Assembly: GCA_963930775.1 (NCBI GenBank)
Contig: OZ005689.1
Coordinates: 16,398,760-16,462,759, forward strand
Source: Cliona cf. orientalis
Taxonomy: Eukaryota; Porifera; Demospongiae; Clionaida; Clionaidae
Length of the DNA: 64,000 nt
Direction: 5' to 3'
Shown: piece after piece, positions 47,255 to 57,560 of the stretch
Layout: every line of letters begins with the position of its first letter
Numbering within the stretch: position 1 is the first letter of the stretch
The notes under the pieces: generated by a model
Database searches by the model: none
What the model was told of the DNA's origin: nothing
Seen by the model: only the letters and a program-made list of their open reading frames with translations
Translations under genes and position numbers: made by a program

Positions 47255-47318
47255 ATGTAGTGCTAGTAGATCTACAGATTGCGCAATGCACGGGGTATGT
47301 GCTCCACAGGTTTCTAGT
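47255..47318 (-). repeat. Copy of the AGAGCACATACCCCG repeat
   Basis: The reverse complement reads CTAGAAACCTGTGGAGCACA then TACCCCG and GCATTGCGCAATCT, matching 57494-57560 and, at its start, the reverse complement of 63806-63842. Confidence 0.65.
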
Positions 47319-48252
47319 TAACCCTCGGTGCATGCGCGAGGGGTACGTTAGTCATTCTGTGTGTGTGTGTGTCTGTGTGTGCGTCTGTTACTGCACTAGT
47401 ATGAAGGAACTAATTAAATTATTTTTGTGCTTCCAGATTTTCTTAGTGACGTATGCGTGTGTGAACCAGAGTTGCTGTGTAAGTGTTGCTATGTGAGTGT
47501 TAAGTTGTGCAAGAGCTGAGATGTCTTATGCAATAGTTATGATATGTTATGTAATACCTGGTTGTCTATAATATAAGCTAGGATTATGAGAGTTATCAGA
47601 GTTATTATCAGTTGTTATGAGTTGTTTGGTAAGTGAGTTATGCATTCTATCTTCTTTATGTTGCTACCATTATAATAATCTTCGCTGCATTGTCTCTTGA
47701 ACACTATGCGTATGGCGAGCTAGCTGCTACATACCTGTTTTATACGTTGAAAATAAGGTGCCATTCGGCTTTTCGTGGTAGTTTCAAGATCTGAATTATG
47801 TGGATTTCATTGAAAACGCTTTTGGTTCAAACGTTCTGGTGACATTAATTTTGCTGACCACTGCTGCCTTCTTCGCTTGTTGTCGGGCTCTTGATCGACG
47901 AAAGTGACAGCAACTGCTTTTTTCAAGAGATTAGTGTGTTGGTCTAGCGATAGTTCTTATAACTTGACCGACTAATCACTAGTCACATGTACAGTAGGCT
48001 ATCAACTAGGCTTCTTGGTTTTACTTTGTTCTAGATCTGCTGATCTGGCACGCACATGGTACTATTACGTAATGCTCTGCAATCAGTATTGGTGTATTCT
48101 TGTGGTTACTCTCCACAATACCAACAGTGTTGCTGGCTTACAAATTTGTCATGTAGACTAGCTGTACTCTGTCACTACTATTTCTTTAAGTTAATAGTGC
48201 AATTAATCTCACAGCGCCGAGGATTTTGCACCAATGGTGTTCATTCTAAGAA
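47319..48252. repeat. Right arm of the 14.4-kb-spaced inverted repeat
   Basis: Inverted counterpart of 33825-34372. It begins with the palindrome CCCTCGGTGCATGCGCGAGG and a (GT)n tract (47360-47384), holds about 340 extra bases, then a stop-containing copy of the 34103-34283 exon on the minus strand (about 47724-47985) with the donor preserved. Confidence 0.75.
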
Positions 48253-48592
48253 GCAGTACTATAATATGCCGATGGGCCAAGATTGTAGTTTTGTTTGAAT
48301 GTACACATGTAGATTAAGTATATCTCCCCTTTATCACACATATACACACACACAGCCCAGCCCTTGCAACCCGAACCCGAACCCTTGCAACGGACATGGC
48401 TACTACCTCCTCTATCTCAGGTACTTACTTGCACACAAATTTTGTTGTCACGAGACCACCATTCTACAGTTCCACTCACATATAACTAGATGCACGAGTA
48501 TTATTGTGCATGGGTTTGAGTGCGGAGAGTAGTGCTCTTAATTAGATTGATTGAGGTTTATACAAGTACAGTACACATGCATGATGCATACA
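48253..48592. other. Non-genic stretch
   Basis: Contains a short duplication of CCCGAACCC near 48369-48385 and CA-rich sequence. Nothing else recognised. Confidence 0.4.
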
Positions 48593-49091
48593 TACCGTAA
48601 AGTCTGGTTAATAAGTGCACGTGCTTATTACGTGCATATTTTTAATAAGCACATGCTTCCTTTCTGTTGTTAAGTATTGTCTAATAAGCACACGCACCCA
48701 CAAAGACAACAGTAATATTCATCGTTCGATCAATTGCTCTACATGGCTAATACTAATTTTCCAACCAATTTTTGGATATAGCCAGCTGCACGAGATCGGC
48801 TATACTTAACACTGTGATATTCCACTGAGACGGGTTCGGACTCTTGACCTTGACTTCGAAGCGAGTCGTGCCAAAATAGTCGGCTATTTTTCCACGGTTT
48901 TCTTCCTGCGATGGCTTCCGATCATACTCCCATGAACTATTATAGAGCTTATTCCAAGAATCGCTGTGTTCATAACTTGCTAGGTTTGTGATTGAACGCC
49001 ACTGGCAGTGGGCAGGGCCAAAACTTCACTCTATTAAGCGCACATCGTCGAATAGGTGCATGCATCCTAGAGTAATAAGCGTATGCACTTA
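48593..49091 (-). mobile_element. TTAATAAGCGCATGC repeat family, long copy
   Basis: The reverse complement of this stretch matches 61995-62460 over nearly its full length (e.g. GAGCTTATTCCAAGAATCGC, GGAATATCACAGTG, ATTGAACGATGAATATTACT). Both ends carry TTAATAAG/CTTATTA-type inverted motifs. Its right edge coincides with insertion of the next MITE. Confidence 0.75.
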
Positions 49092-49698
49092 TGGGGTTTC
49101 ATCCAGAAAAATTTTCAAATTGGGGAAAAGTGGGTGTGGCAGTTTCACGCACCATCACTGTAAAAAACGATGAGTATACGCAGCCTTATTACTGGCTTAA
49201 AACTATATTATATCATTAGATTAAGACTGGTTTCCGCTGGGCTTATACCTCTGTAGGTCGGTTGCTTATATGTGCGTATTCGGGCTTAAGGATATCGTTT
49301 AAGCCTTGGCCGTATAAGCGCGCTTATCCATGTGATATACATTCAACTTATTCGGTCTTATACTAGGGCGAATAACGCTCTATACCAGATGTATACCAAA
49401 GCTTATACGCGTCGATTGCGCGCGCGCGCATAAATGCAATTACGTAATGCATCCTATGCGGCCGGCCTACGCGCGTGCGGTTAGCGAGCTAGCCATGAGG
49501 AATGTATATTAACCGCACTAGCGAGCTGTACTGCCAGCGCTATATATACGCACTTGATCAATGGCGTCACTATGATATAATAATCATGTATATATATAGC
49601 ATATAGCCATAAATGGTTAAACGGCCAAAATACACCAAATCAGTTAAAAAAACAACAATAGAATGTCCAGATGGCATTTGCTCATCAGATCTGCAGAA

Positions 49699-49775
49699 TG
49701 ACATAGGAGAGAGAGAGAGGGAATGGTGAAATAAGCGAGAGTGAAACGAGGGAGATAGAGGGAAAGAGATAGAGA

Positions 49776-49826
<51 letters not shown>

Positions 49827-49900
49827 AGGGAGGGAGAGAGAGAGAATGGTGAATGAGCGAGAGTGAAACGAGAAAGAGAGAGGATGGTGGGGTAAGAGAG
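49699..49900. repeat. (GA)n-rich microsatellite
   Basis: Purine tract of GA and GGGA units; its long open frames are artefacts of the repeat. Confidence 0.95.
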
Positions 49901-49954
49901 AGAGTGTATGAATGGAAGGTCTGTATGCAATATGTTACTAGTTGCAATATCTAC

Positions 49955-51046
49955 CTGTAGTGACCGACACATCAAGATTGGTGTTGGATGCAGTGCCTCG
50001 ATCCAAGGTTTATACTTCAAGCCTGATTAAGAAAAGATAGTCATTTATGAGACACATGATTATTCTATTAAATTTTATATACCTGAGTCAATCCAGAGGG
50101 CTTGAATAACATCATAATTGCTACAAAGTCCTCGCCAGCTACAGTACATGTAGAGATTGGTAAAATTATGATGCTAGTAGCAATCATAATACTTGTTTAA
50201 ATATACCTGAGTTTTTTTCCAGATTTCTTTTATACACTGAAACCAATTCAGATTGCCACAATGTCATACCTATATTTACATGATCATCATAGTGACAGCA
50301 GGTGTTGTATACCCTGGCCAAATTGACCTACCTTCAACTAACATCATACTACAGGTGAAACCCTCGAACCAGGCTTGCACATTGCTGCCAAATATATATA
50401 CAGATGGGCCTACATGATATGTAGATACCTATAGCAAGAAAAAAAATGAGTGACAGCCTGGTAGTCACGTTATCAGCCACTTACAGGGTTAGCCTGGCAC
50501 ACGGTGTTGAAATCTTTACGATCCAACATGAGATACGTACCGGGAATCCTATCTGTTGAAAATAAAACTGTACGCTACATATATTATGTAGATACCTGAG
50601 CAAGAAATAAACAAGTGACAGTCAGGTATTCACGTTATCAGCCACTTACAGGGTTAGCCTGGCACACGGTGTTTAAACCCTTACGATCCCACATGAGATA
50701 CACACCAGGAATCCAATCTGTTGAAAATAAAACTGTACGCTACATATATGTAGATACCTGAGCAAGAAATAAACGAGTGACAATCTGGTATTCACGTTAT
50801 CAGCCACTTACATGTGGGGTTAGCCTGGCACACGGTGTTTAAATCTTTACGATCCCACATGAGATACGCACCGGGAATCCAGTCTGTTGATAATAAAACT
50901 GTACGCTACGTGTATGTAGATACCTGAGCAAGAAATAAACAAGTGACAGTCTGGTATTCACGTTATCAGCCACTTTACAGGGTTAGCCTGGCACACGGTG
51001 TTTAAATCTCTACGATCCGACATGAGATACGCACCAGGAATCCAAT
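49955..51046 (-). CDS. Spliced gene fragment with a fourfold tandem alternative-exon array
   Basis: Candidate minus-strand exons with good acceptors and donors, in transcript order: four copies of one exon at 50979-51046, 50812-50883, 50650-50717 and 50485-50552; then 50332-50428, 50207-50269, 50083-50138 and 49955-50022. The repeated exon encodes WIPGAYLMWDRKDLNTVCQA followed by NP, with copy-specific changes (R/W, T/V/A, L/W/S, D/G, F/L). Three copies are 68 nt; 50812-50883 is 72 nt because of extra bases at its donor. Next come VSTYHVGPSVYIFGSNVQAW..., MTLWQSELVSVYKRNLEK and LKYKPWIEALHPTPILMC. The repeated exon enters in phase 1 and leaves in phase 0, so two copies cannot be spliced together in frame. 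Phases fit from the array through 50332, 50207 and 49955 if 50083-50138 is skipped. No start exon or protein family was found. Confidence 0.5.
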
Positions 51047-51075
51047 CTGTTGAAAATAAAACTGTACGCTACGTA
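50425..51075. repeat. ~165-bp tandem repeat, four copies
   Basis: Each unit contains ACCTGAGCAAGAAATAAAC, GTTATCAGCCACTTACAGGG and AAAATAAAACTGTACGCTAC, i.e. one exon with its flanking intron parts. Unit starts are spaced by 165, 162 and 167 bp, and identity is roughly 90% or more. Confidence 0.9.
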
Positions 51076-52071
51076 TACAGTAGTTTCCTCGCTAAACACC
51101 GGCCGGAGAGATACCAGTCATGGTCGATCACAGAGACTCAGGGCCAGAACAGCCACACCGACCTGGTCAGCTTTGTCAGAAGGATTTGAATCCGTGTAGT
51201 CACGTGTCGTATTAATGGCCGGCCGGCATGGCAGCGCGCGCCGTGACAAGACTGCAAAATTTGGTGCGAACTTGTGACCGCGAATCCTCGACCCGACAAT
51301 GCTCATGATGCTCGAGGACAGATGATATGGGTGCCTCTAAAGGAGTCCGGTGAGAAGAGAGCGCGAAATAGTATCAAGCAGGGACTACTAAAGACAGGAG
51401 AACGAAGTTGAGCAAGTTTCACAATAATAATAATTATGAGTAGTTCGGGAGCTTCAAGTGTGTAGCTATACAGTGGCTGTATGATCATGTGTGTAGCATG
51501 CTTGTTGTATACCAATGTTAATTATTATGCCCCACCCACCTACACAGGAAACTTGCAAGTGTACCAAACCAAGTACACTTCATGAAAGTTCTCTCCTAGC
51601 ATGAAGTTTATTGTCAGAGTTATGTATTATATTCCTTGGTTACATCCATTAGTAGTGATGATAGCGGCAAAATTATGCTAGTTATGACAAAATGTTGTGC
51701 TGAACATTCACAATGCATTGTGTAAGGGTAGAGAGAACAAAGTTAACATGTTCAGTTGACAACAGCAGACTCTATTGCTTGTCCGTGGAACAGCAAAATG
51801 CTACACCAAATATTACCCCCAAATAGCACCCGAGGTCGACGTCAGGAGGGGGGTGTGCAATCCGCCAGTGACATCTATGCATAGGCATCCTGTCGAGTCC
51901 TGCAAAAAGAACATAGTATTTTAAGTGGAGGCCTAGGGTTGTACTTCTTTATTTTTATACTGACTTGCACATAACTAGACACCAAATTATGTGCAACACA
52001 GATCCTAGGGTGTGCTTTATTTTGAATTTATTTACGGAATACTATTACATAATATGAATGTGCCTAGTATT

Positions 52072-52710
52072 ACTAGCACTGTGGTTGGCTGAAACGGGTT
52101 TGGACAATAATCTTTGAACCTGTGTATGGCTGACTACATGCTGGTAATCATAATATTTCCTAGTACAGTATGGGCAGCGTAGGGTTGATTCATATAAAGT
52201 GAGGTGTGTGAGGGATGTGAATTATAGGTAACGAACTAGCAGTATAATTGGCTGAAACGGGTTTGGACATTATGATAGTCTTTGAACCTGTGTACGGCTG
52301 ATTACATGCTGGTATACGCCTGTAATTTCCTGGTACTGTGTGTGTGTGTTTGATTTCATACTGATATTATAGAGGGTGATTGAACCATAGGTACGTCGTG
52401 GCTAGTTAATTAAATCTAATAATAAGCTTTTATGTTTAACACTAGCACTGTGGTTGGCTGAAACGGGTTTGGACAATAGTCTTTGAACCTGTGTACGGCT
52501 GATTACATGCTGGTATATGCCTGTAATTTCCTGGTACTGTGTGTGTGTTTGATTTCATACTGATATAGAGGGTAATTGAACCATAGGTACGTCTGACTAG
52601 TTAATTAAATCTAATAATAAGCTTTTATGTTTAGAACTAGCACTGTGGTTGGCTGAAACGGGTTTGGACAATAGTCTTGAACCTGTGTATGGCTGATTAC
52701 ATGCTGGTAA
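52072..52710. repeat. 160-205-bp tandem repeat, four copies
   Basis: Units begin near 52072, 52235, 52441 and 52636 with ACTAGCACTGTGGTTGGCTG followed by AAACGGGTTTGGACA and GAACCTGTGTAYGGCTGA. Units 2 and 3 are the most alike and share a TAATAAGCTTTTATGTTTA end. No convincing reading frame. Confidence 0.9.
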
Positions 52711-53908
52711 GCCTTTTGGTAGAATTAGAGTGCCTGAAACCAGGATGAATGAATGAATGAGGACCCCCCCCCCCCATTAAATGATAATAATATGCTGTAT
52801 ATGTTTCAAGATGCATAAATTATTAGTGTTTATGTTTTCAGACTGCCATTCGTACTTCTCTATAGGCACTGAATATGTGACACTCATCTGGGAGAAAATG
52901 CCTCTCATTATTGAAATCTTGTTAGCACTGGAGGGTGATAGCGGGGGGACTCGGTTAACAAGTCACATAAATTTATCCAATGATCGGGATCTGTATGATC
53001 TCAGACAGTGATTATTAAAAAAGTACGCTGGCTTGTCATTACCTAATTGGCTCATCTGAGTGCACTACAATAAGTGACTGGTATATTATATAATTCTACA
53101 TACCATGGAGACCGGAGTCTCAGATGATCTGTTCGACAATATCCAGGGAGAGAATGATCATCTTGCAAAGCAGGGACAGGTACTCAGAGGGTATTTCTAT
53201 TAAGAGCACACCTATTCACAATAAGATGGCATACTAAAACACTTAATGCATGTAATCAGCCGGCTTTCCGGCGAATCGGGCTGGATCGTACCGTCATTGA
53301 CGCCTGCATGGCAGGGATATCATCACAATGGTTGGTAGACGTAGCTCAAAACATGGGGCGACTCGGGGTATGGTACTCAGGCGGGATCGAGCCTGACTCG
53401 GCAGAGCAGCCGCGTGATTAGCTGAGCCTCACTGGCGGTGATCAGATATCTTCTCTGTGACAGTCTGACTGACATCGACAGTACTCGTAACGTCAATGCA
53501 AGAAAGATCTTCGTGAAGGTATTAATGTCGAGTTTTAATGATGTCATAGCTCCACGATGAAATTATAACCTAGCCCCACCCCCTCCCAGCTGGAGAGAGA
53601 GGGAGGGGCTAGGACCAGCAGGGAATGGGAGGGGCAGGTACTGATAGTAAGTAAGGGTTTGATATAAGCATATATTTATAGCAAGCATATACCATATGAG
53701 ATTGAAATAAGAGTGTTATTGACTCCAGCTTATACCCTCTAACAATATAAGAGTGTTATTGGCTCCAGCTTATATCCTTCTAACCATATAAGCTAGCTTA
53801 AAACAAGCTTATATATGTCACTATCACATATAAGTGGACTTATAACAGCTGAATAACAAACATATACTACCATACATATACTAGCTTATACTGCCAGTTT
53901 TTTACAGT
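52711..53908. other. Right part of the CACTA-like element
   Basis: Holds no recognisable exon. The last 250 bp are the subterminal TATAAGC-rich region; two near-identical copies of AATATAAGAGTGTTATTG lie near 53706-53765. Confidence 0.5.
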
Positions 53909-54391
53909 GCATGTCCCCCCTCCTCCCCCATTAACCATTAAGATGTATTTTTGGATGTCGCTGAGGTATTACGTGATTTCGTCTAGTGCTCTTAAGTAAT
54001 TACTGATCCCTTGCACCACAGTGCAATAATCCCTCCTGATCCTCTCTCTGTCTCTCTCTTTCTCTCTCTCTCTCTCCTTTCCCTTTTTTTCTTTCTCTCT
54101 CTCTTCTTTTTGGTTAGGAAGCTTCCCCTCCCCACTGGATGAAATCCTGGCTTATTGGTACATTATCTATATAAATGTGTGTATTAAGAATTTTCTATTG
54201 CTTCTTTCTAGCCCGTTGCTATGTGGGTACTAAGGTATACAAGGTACTATATATGTGATACAGTCCCTCCTTGTAGGGCTCATGTCCATATGTTTACTAC
54301 TATACAGTTCCTGAGGGCCGGGGCAAACATTCATACAGTTCTTGGGGGCTAAAAACATGTTTATTGTATCCATGGAAACAATGCGCTAGAA

Positions 54392-54513
54392 AATAATTAT
54401 TGACCAATCCCTCGCTTTGTATGCAGTATAGAAGCACTCATCCCTCGGGCTTTGCCCTCGGGATTTGTGCTTCTATACTGCATACAAACCTCAGGAGTTG
54501 GTCAATAACTATT
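54392..54513. repeat. 122-bp near-perfect hairpin
   Basis: The left arm AATAATTATTGACCAATCCC ... TTTGTATGCAGTATAGAAGC and the right arm are inverted copies with few mismatches, and the tip is CCCTCGGGCTTTGCCCTCGG. It could be a compact MITE or a microRNA-like precursor fold. Confidence 0.85.
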
Positions 54514-55233
54514 ACTTCTATTCAAATTAATGTCTGTTAGCTTCATTGGTGGCACCAACACCAAGCTGACTTCCTGAAAGTTTCTTTCTGGATATAAGAA
54601 AATGTTTTGTGGATCCTTAACTGATTATGCTAAATGGCATCATATACATAACCCAAACCCGAATTCACTTGACACCATTATGGGCGAAAGACACTTGTAG
54701 GTCAATGCTCACTTCGATGCTTAGGCTAGCAGCACTCCAAGGTTAGCCTGTACCAAACAGACTTCAGTTGTATTTCACATGTAGCCCATGGGTTTCATAA
54801 TAATAGCATACATGAAATGTGTAGTCATGTACCCCATGTGTCTCCCATAGTAAAATACATGTTGTGTTTTGCCTTTCATGTGAGCTGTACTGTAGATCAG
54901 TAACGGCATCATGTTCCTTGAACTTCTTCATCGTAAATTGCAGCGTATAAAGTCTTAATGTTTACCTCCGCTAACTTCTCCCACCCTATTTTGATTACAA
55001 GTCAGATGTATACCTATTTTGGTCGTTAACGTCTGGCGATGAAATTTAGAATATTATGCGAAAAATTTACAAGCGAAATATTTTACCGGTGAAAATATTC
55101 CAATCTACGGTGTTTTATTGTTTGTGCCTTTGTATGATTAAGCGGGCATCCATGTGTGTTTATATGCTCATCAATTTTAGTTGGGGATAGCTAACTTGCC
55201 TATACTATTCCATATATTCAATCAAATTGCTAT
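54514..55233. other. Non-genic stretch upstream of the 327-codon ORF
   Basis: No exon recognised. ACATGTAGCCCATGGG-type repeats near 54778-54850. It may contain the promoter or 5' exons of the following ORF. Confidence 0.35.
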
Positions 55234-56217
55234 TTGCCTACTATTCCATATTATCATTATTATGCTCAATTACTTTTATCAGCAGGATGTTGCCATTGTT
55301 ACACAACTGAGATAAGCAATCTTGTCACCAATAAAGAATTTTTGCCACCTCATGATTTTCTTGCTTTGGCAAGAAAGGCAAGTTCTTGGAGTGCTGCCGA
55401 TAAAACAAGAAGGAAGAACATTGAAACGGCAATACAGAAAGTACCCGACAGTTTAAGATCAACTTCCTTTGGGAAATATTTCCCCTCCTTCATAGCAACC
55501 GTATGTAACCCAGATGGGTTCAATTTTCATGAGAGAACCCACAATTCTAATGGGAAGTGGATAATGGCTAATTTGATAAAAGCCTCCCTAGGCAAGTGCT
55601 CCGAAATTAGAATTATGTATCTAGAGATTCTGGTGTGTGAACATGAGCAGTGCTATTTTAGAGTACACAGCACCACTACCCATTCAAGAAGGCAACCCCA
55701 TTCCGACCCTACAATATATCAGTACACGAGTGATGTAGTTGTCATGTCCTTTCGGACTGATGACAAAGACTCTGCGGTGGAATGGATGAGGCAAGATTCT
55801 CCGCGGACACCAAAATGCATTATAGCGGATGTGGAGAGGAGTTCTCTAAAGATTGTAATTGATGAAAGGATAACAAAAATGAAATCGGCATTAAAAGCGT
55901 ATAGTACACAAGGGAGGGAGGTACTTGGGTTGGTGTTGGGGGGGAATCTCGAACTTCAAGCAGTACAGTACAAACATGGTGATTGCAACTACTATGATCC
56001 ATTACATGGGAAGGATCTGTCAGAGGTTTCGGACATCGCTGCAGTGCTGCTGAACCTCAACGTATACCTACATAGCTCTTGCCTGACTATGAACAATGAA
56101 AGTAGATCAAGTCTCCCAATAGTGAGATCAAGGTCATCATCCATAGCATCATTTTCGGAGACGTCAATAGTTGCCGCTTCTGTGTCCTCCCATTACAACT
56201 TGAGACCTCGTGTATGA
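55234..56217 (+). CDS. Unrecognised ORF, 327 codons
   Basis: Open from a non-ATG codon at 55234 to the stop at 56217. There is an acceptor-like TTTTATCAGCAG near 55283, so it may be the last exon of a spliced gene. The start has GCCHCYTTEISN, and the middle has FGKYFPSFIATVCNPDGFNF, LEILVCEHEQCYFRVHS and VLGLVLGGNLELQAVQYK. The C-terminus is serine-rich and ends SHYNLRPRV. Y-N-L-R-P-R-type endings are frequent in mobile-element polyproteins, hinting at transposon origin, but nothing else matches a family I know. Codon use looks like real coding sequence. Confidence 0.5.
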   Translation: MPTIPYYHYYAQLLLSAGCCHCYTTEISNLVTNKEFLPPHDFLALARKASSWSAADKTRRKNIETAIQKVPDSLRSTSFGKYFPSFIATVCNPDGFNFHERTHNSNGKWIMANLIKASLGKCSEIRIMYLEILVCEHEQCYFRVHSTTTHSRRQPHSDPTIYQYTSDVVVMSFRTDDKDSAVEWMRQDSPRTPKCIIADVERSSLKIVIDERITKMKSALKAYSTQGREVLGLVLGGNLELQAVQYKHGDCNYYDPLHGKDLSEVSDIAAVLLNLNVYLHSSCLTMNNESRSSLPIVRSRSSSIASFSETSIVAASVSSHYNLRPRV

Positions 56218-56311
56218 TATTGCACAATGTGTACATAATATGTATGGTGCATTATTTGTAATTACATTGAAAAGGGTACTTCCTTAAGTTAATTTGGTGC
56301 TGATGTTTAAT

Positions 56312-56400
56312 CAGGTATGAGGGAACTAGTAGCAGTACATCCGATGGCACTGCCAGTACTCACAGAAGTTGGAGGTGCTACTAGTTCTCTCATACCTGCA
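56312..56400. repeat. 89-bp hairpin after the 327-codon ORF
   Basis: CAGGTATGAGGGAACTAGTA and its inverted partner TACTAGTTCTCTCATACCTG enclose a loop containing GGCACTGCCAGTACT. It starts 94 bp after the stop codon. Confidence 0.8.
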
Positions 56401-57493
56401 ACCTTATTGAACCATTACTCAGTTTGTGATTGATGCTTAAACACCTCCAACGCAGAATGCAAGGTTCGAGCTTGAACTGCATTGAATCCAAACCCAAACT
56501 CGAAGATTCTCAATTCATGTAGACTTCATGTTTTCAATAACTTGCATGAGATTTGGGGGGGGGGGGGGGGGGGGGGGGTGGGAGGAGGGGGAGAGGGTGG
56601 GGGAGTGAGATGAGCTTCAGTGGAGTCTTTTATAATGAAACACCAGTTGCAATACCTGCAGTAGTGGAGTAGTGGGAACCACCGACAGAACACGTTCTGT
56701 TTCGCAGTTATTGTAGCTCTTCAGGGTGGCGTACCCGAAATTCAAGTATCAAAATTAATCATAACATAGCTGGGACAAGTTGATGAAGGGATGGAGTGCA
56801 TTAAATACTCTTATAATAAATCTGTTATAGGAAAAGTGTACTTATGTGTGCTTAATTTTGTGCTGTGGATTATATATATTTGTGTCAGAGCATACCAAAT
56901 TACAACTATCAAAATATTATTATTTACTATAAATATTCTGGAAAATTATTAGCAGGGACTATTGGGTGGATAAGCCATTACATTCATACATACACAATAA
57001 TTAAGCCTTCACATTCATCCTGACTGAGCTCTAAGAAGAGAAGAAAGATATTATAGCACAATGCAGACCATTCACTGGAAATGGACTAGTAACTCCATAC
57101 CAGCCTCCTGGAGGACACCAACTTCACACAACTTGATGTGGTGTCTTATTCGAAAGAAGTATGAGTTAATTTGATCCAAATTAAGGGGCCAAGTTTAATA
57201 TTCCATCTTGCTACTAATTAAGATAAGGCTAACTTGATCCTAAAGGATGGACAATTTTGATCCTAATATTTTTTTCAAGTAGCTACTCACTTTTTGTGCA
57301 TCGATATCAGCACCTCAAATGACTCCATATCACTGCAGAGGATGAATAGATACAGTATCACCATGCAAGCACTCCATTTATATTCAGTTTAGTCACAATC
57401 ACCGATTCGGAAGTAGCTAAAATTAATAATTATGTTGAATAACAAAACTTGGATGAACTGCTGAAACTTACAACACAAAACTCTGTAGAAACT
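56401..57493. other. Non-genic stretch with a G-rich block
   Basis: A 24-base G run (56555-56578) followed by GTGGGAGGAGGGGGAGAGGG to about 56605 could form quadruplexes. No exon recognised. Confidence 0.5.
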
Positions 57494-57560
57494 AGAGCTC
57501 TGTAGAGCACATACCCCGCGCGCACATTGCGCAATCTATAGATTTACTTTCGGTGCATGG
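57494..57560 (+). repeat. Copy of the AGAGCACATACCCCG repeat
   Basis: CTAGAGCTCTGTAGAGCACA then TACCCCGCGCGC, inverted relative to 63806-63842. Similarity between the two regions resumes as GTTGTGCGCATGAGCAGAAA near 57976 and its complement near 63715. Confidence 0.7.

Larger units (their letters stand above)
49156..53909. mobile_element. CACTA-like element, 4.75 kb, carrying spliced exons
   Basis: Ends CACTGTAAAAAAC (49156-49168) and GTTTTTTACAGTG (53897-53909) are a perfect 13-bp inverted pair flanked by CAT on both sides (49153-49155, 53910-53912). CACTG ends with a 3-bp duplication fit the EnSpm/CACTA superfamily. Both subterminal regions (49230-49410 and 53660-53895) carry many GCTTATA/TATAAGC motifs in both orientations, the subterminal repeat pattern typical of that superfamily. 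The interior has a (GA)n run, the exon array at 49955-51046 and tandem repeats at 52072-52710. No CACTA transposase was recognised, so it appears non-autonomous with captured or repeat cargo. Confidence 0.65.
49092..54149. mobile_element. CAGGGTTTCATCCAG-group MITE split by a 4.75-kb insertion
   Basis: Left end TGGGGTTTCATCCAGAAAAA (49092) and right end CACTGGATGAAATCCTG (to 54149) match the ends of 32211-32603. Flanks ACTTA (49087-49091) and GCTTA (54150-54154) agree at four of five positions. The CT-rich run and AAGCTT before the right end also match the 32211 element. Removing 49156-53909 and one CAT leaves about 300 bp, the right size for this family. Confidence 0.7.

Noticed and set aside
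49570-50020. Serine/leucine-rich ORFs of 111-125 codons
   Set aside because: They run through the (GA)n/(CT)n tract. Only the 49955-50022 piece has splice-site support.
51118-51306. First exon of the exon-array gene (62-codon ORF from ATG 51306)
   Set aside because: No donor in that frame gives the phase 1 needed to enter the array; the available donors leave phase 0, phase 2 or meet a stop.
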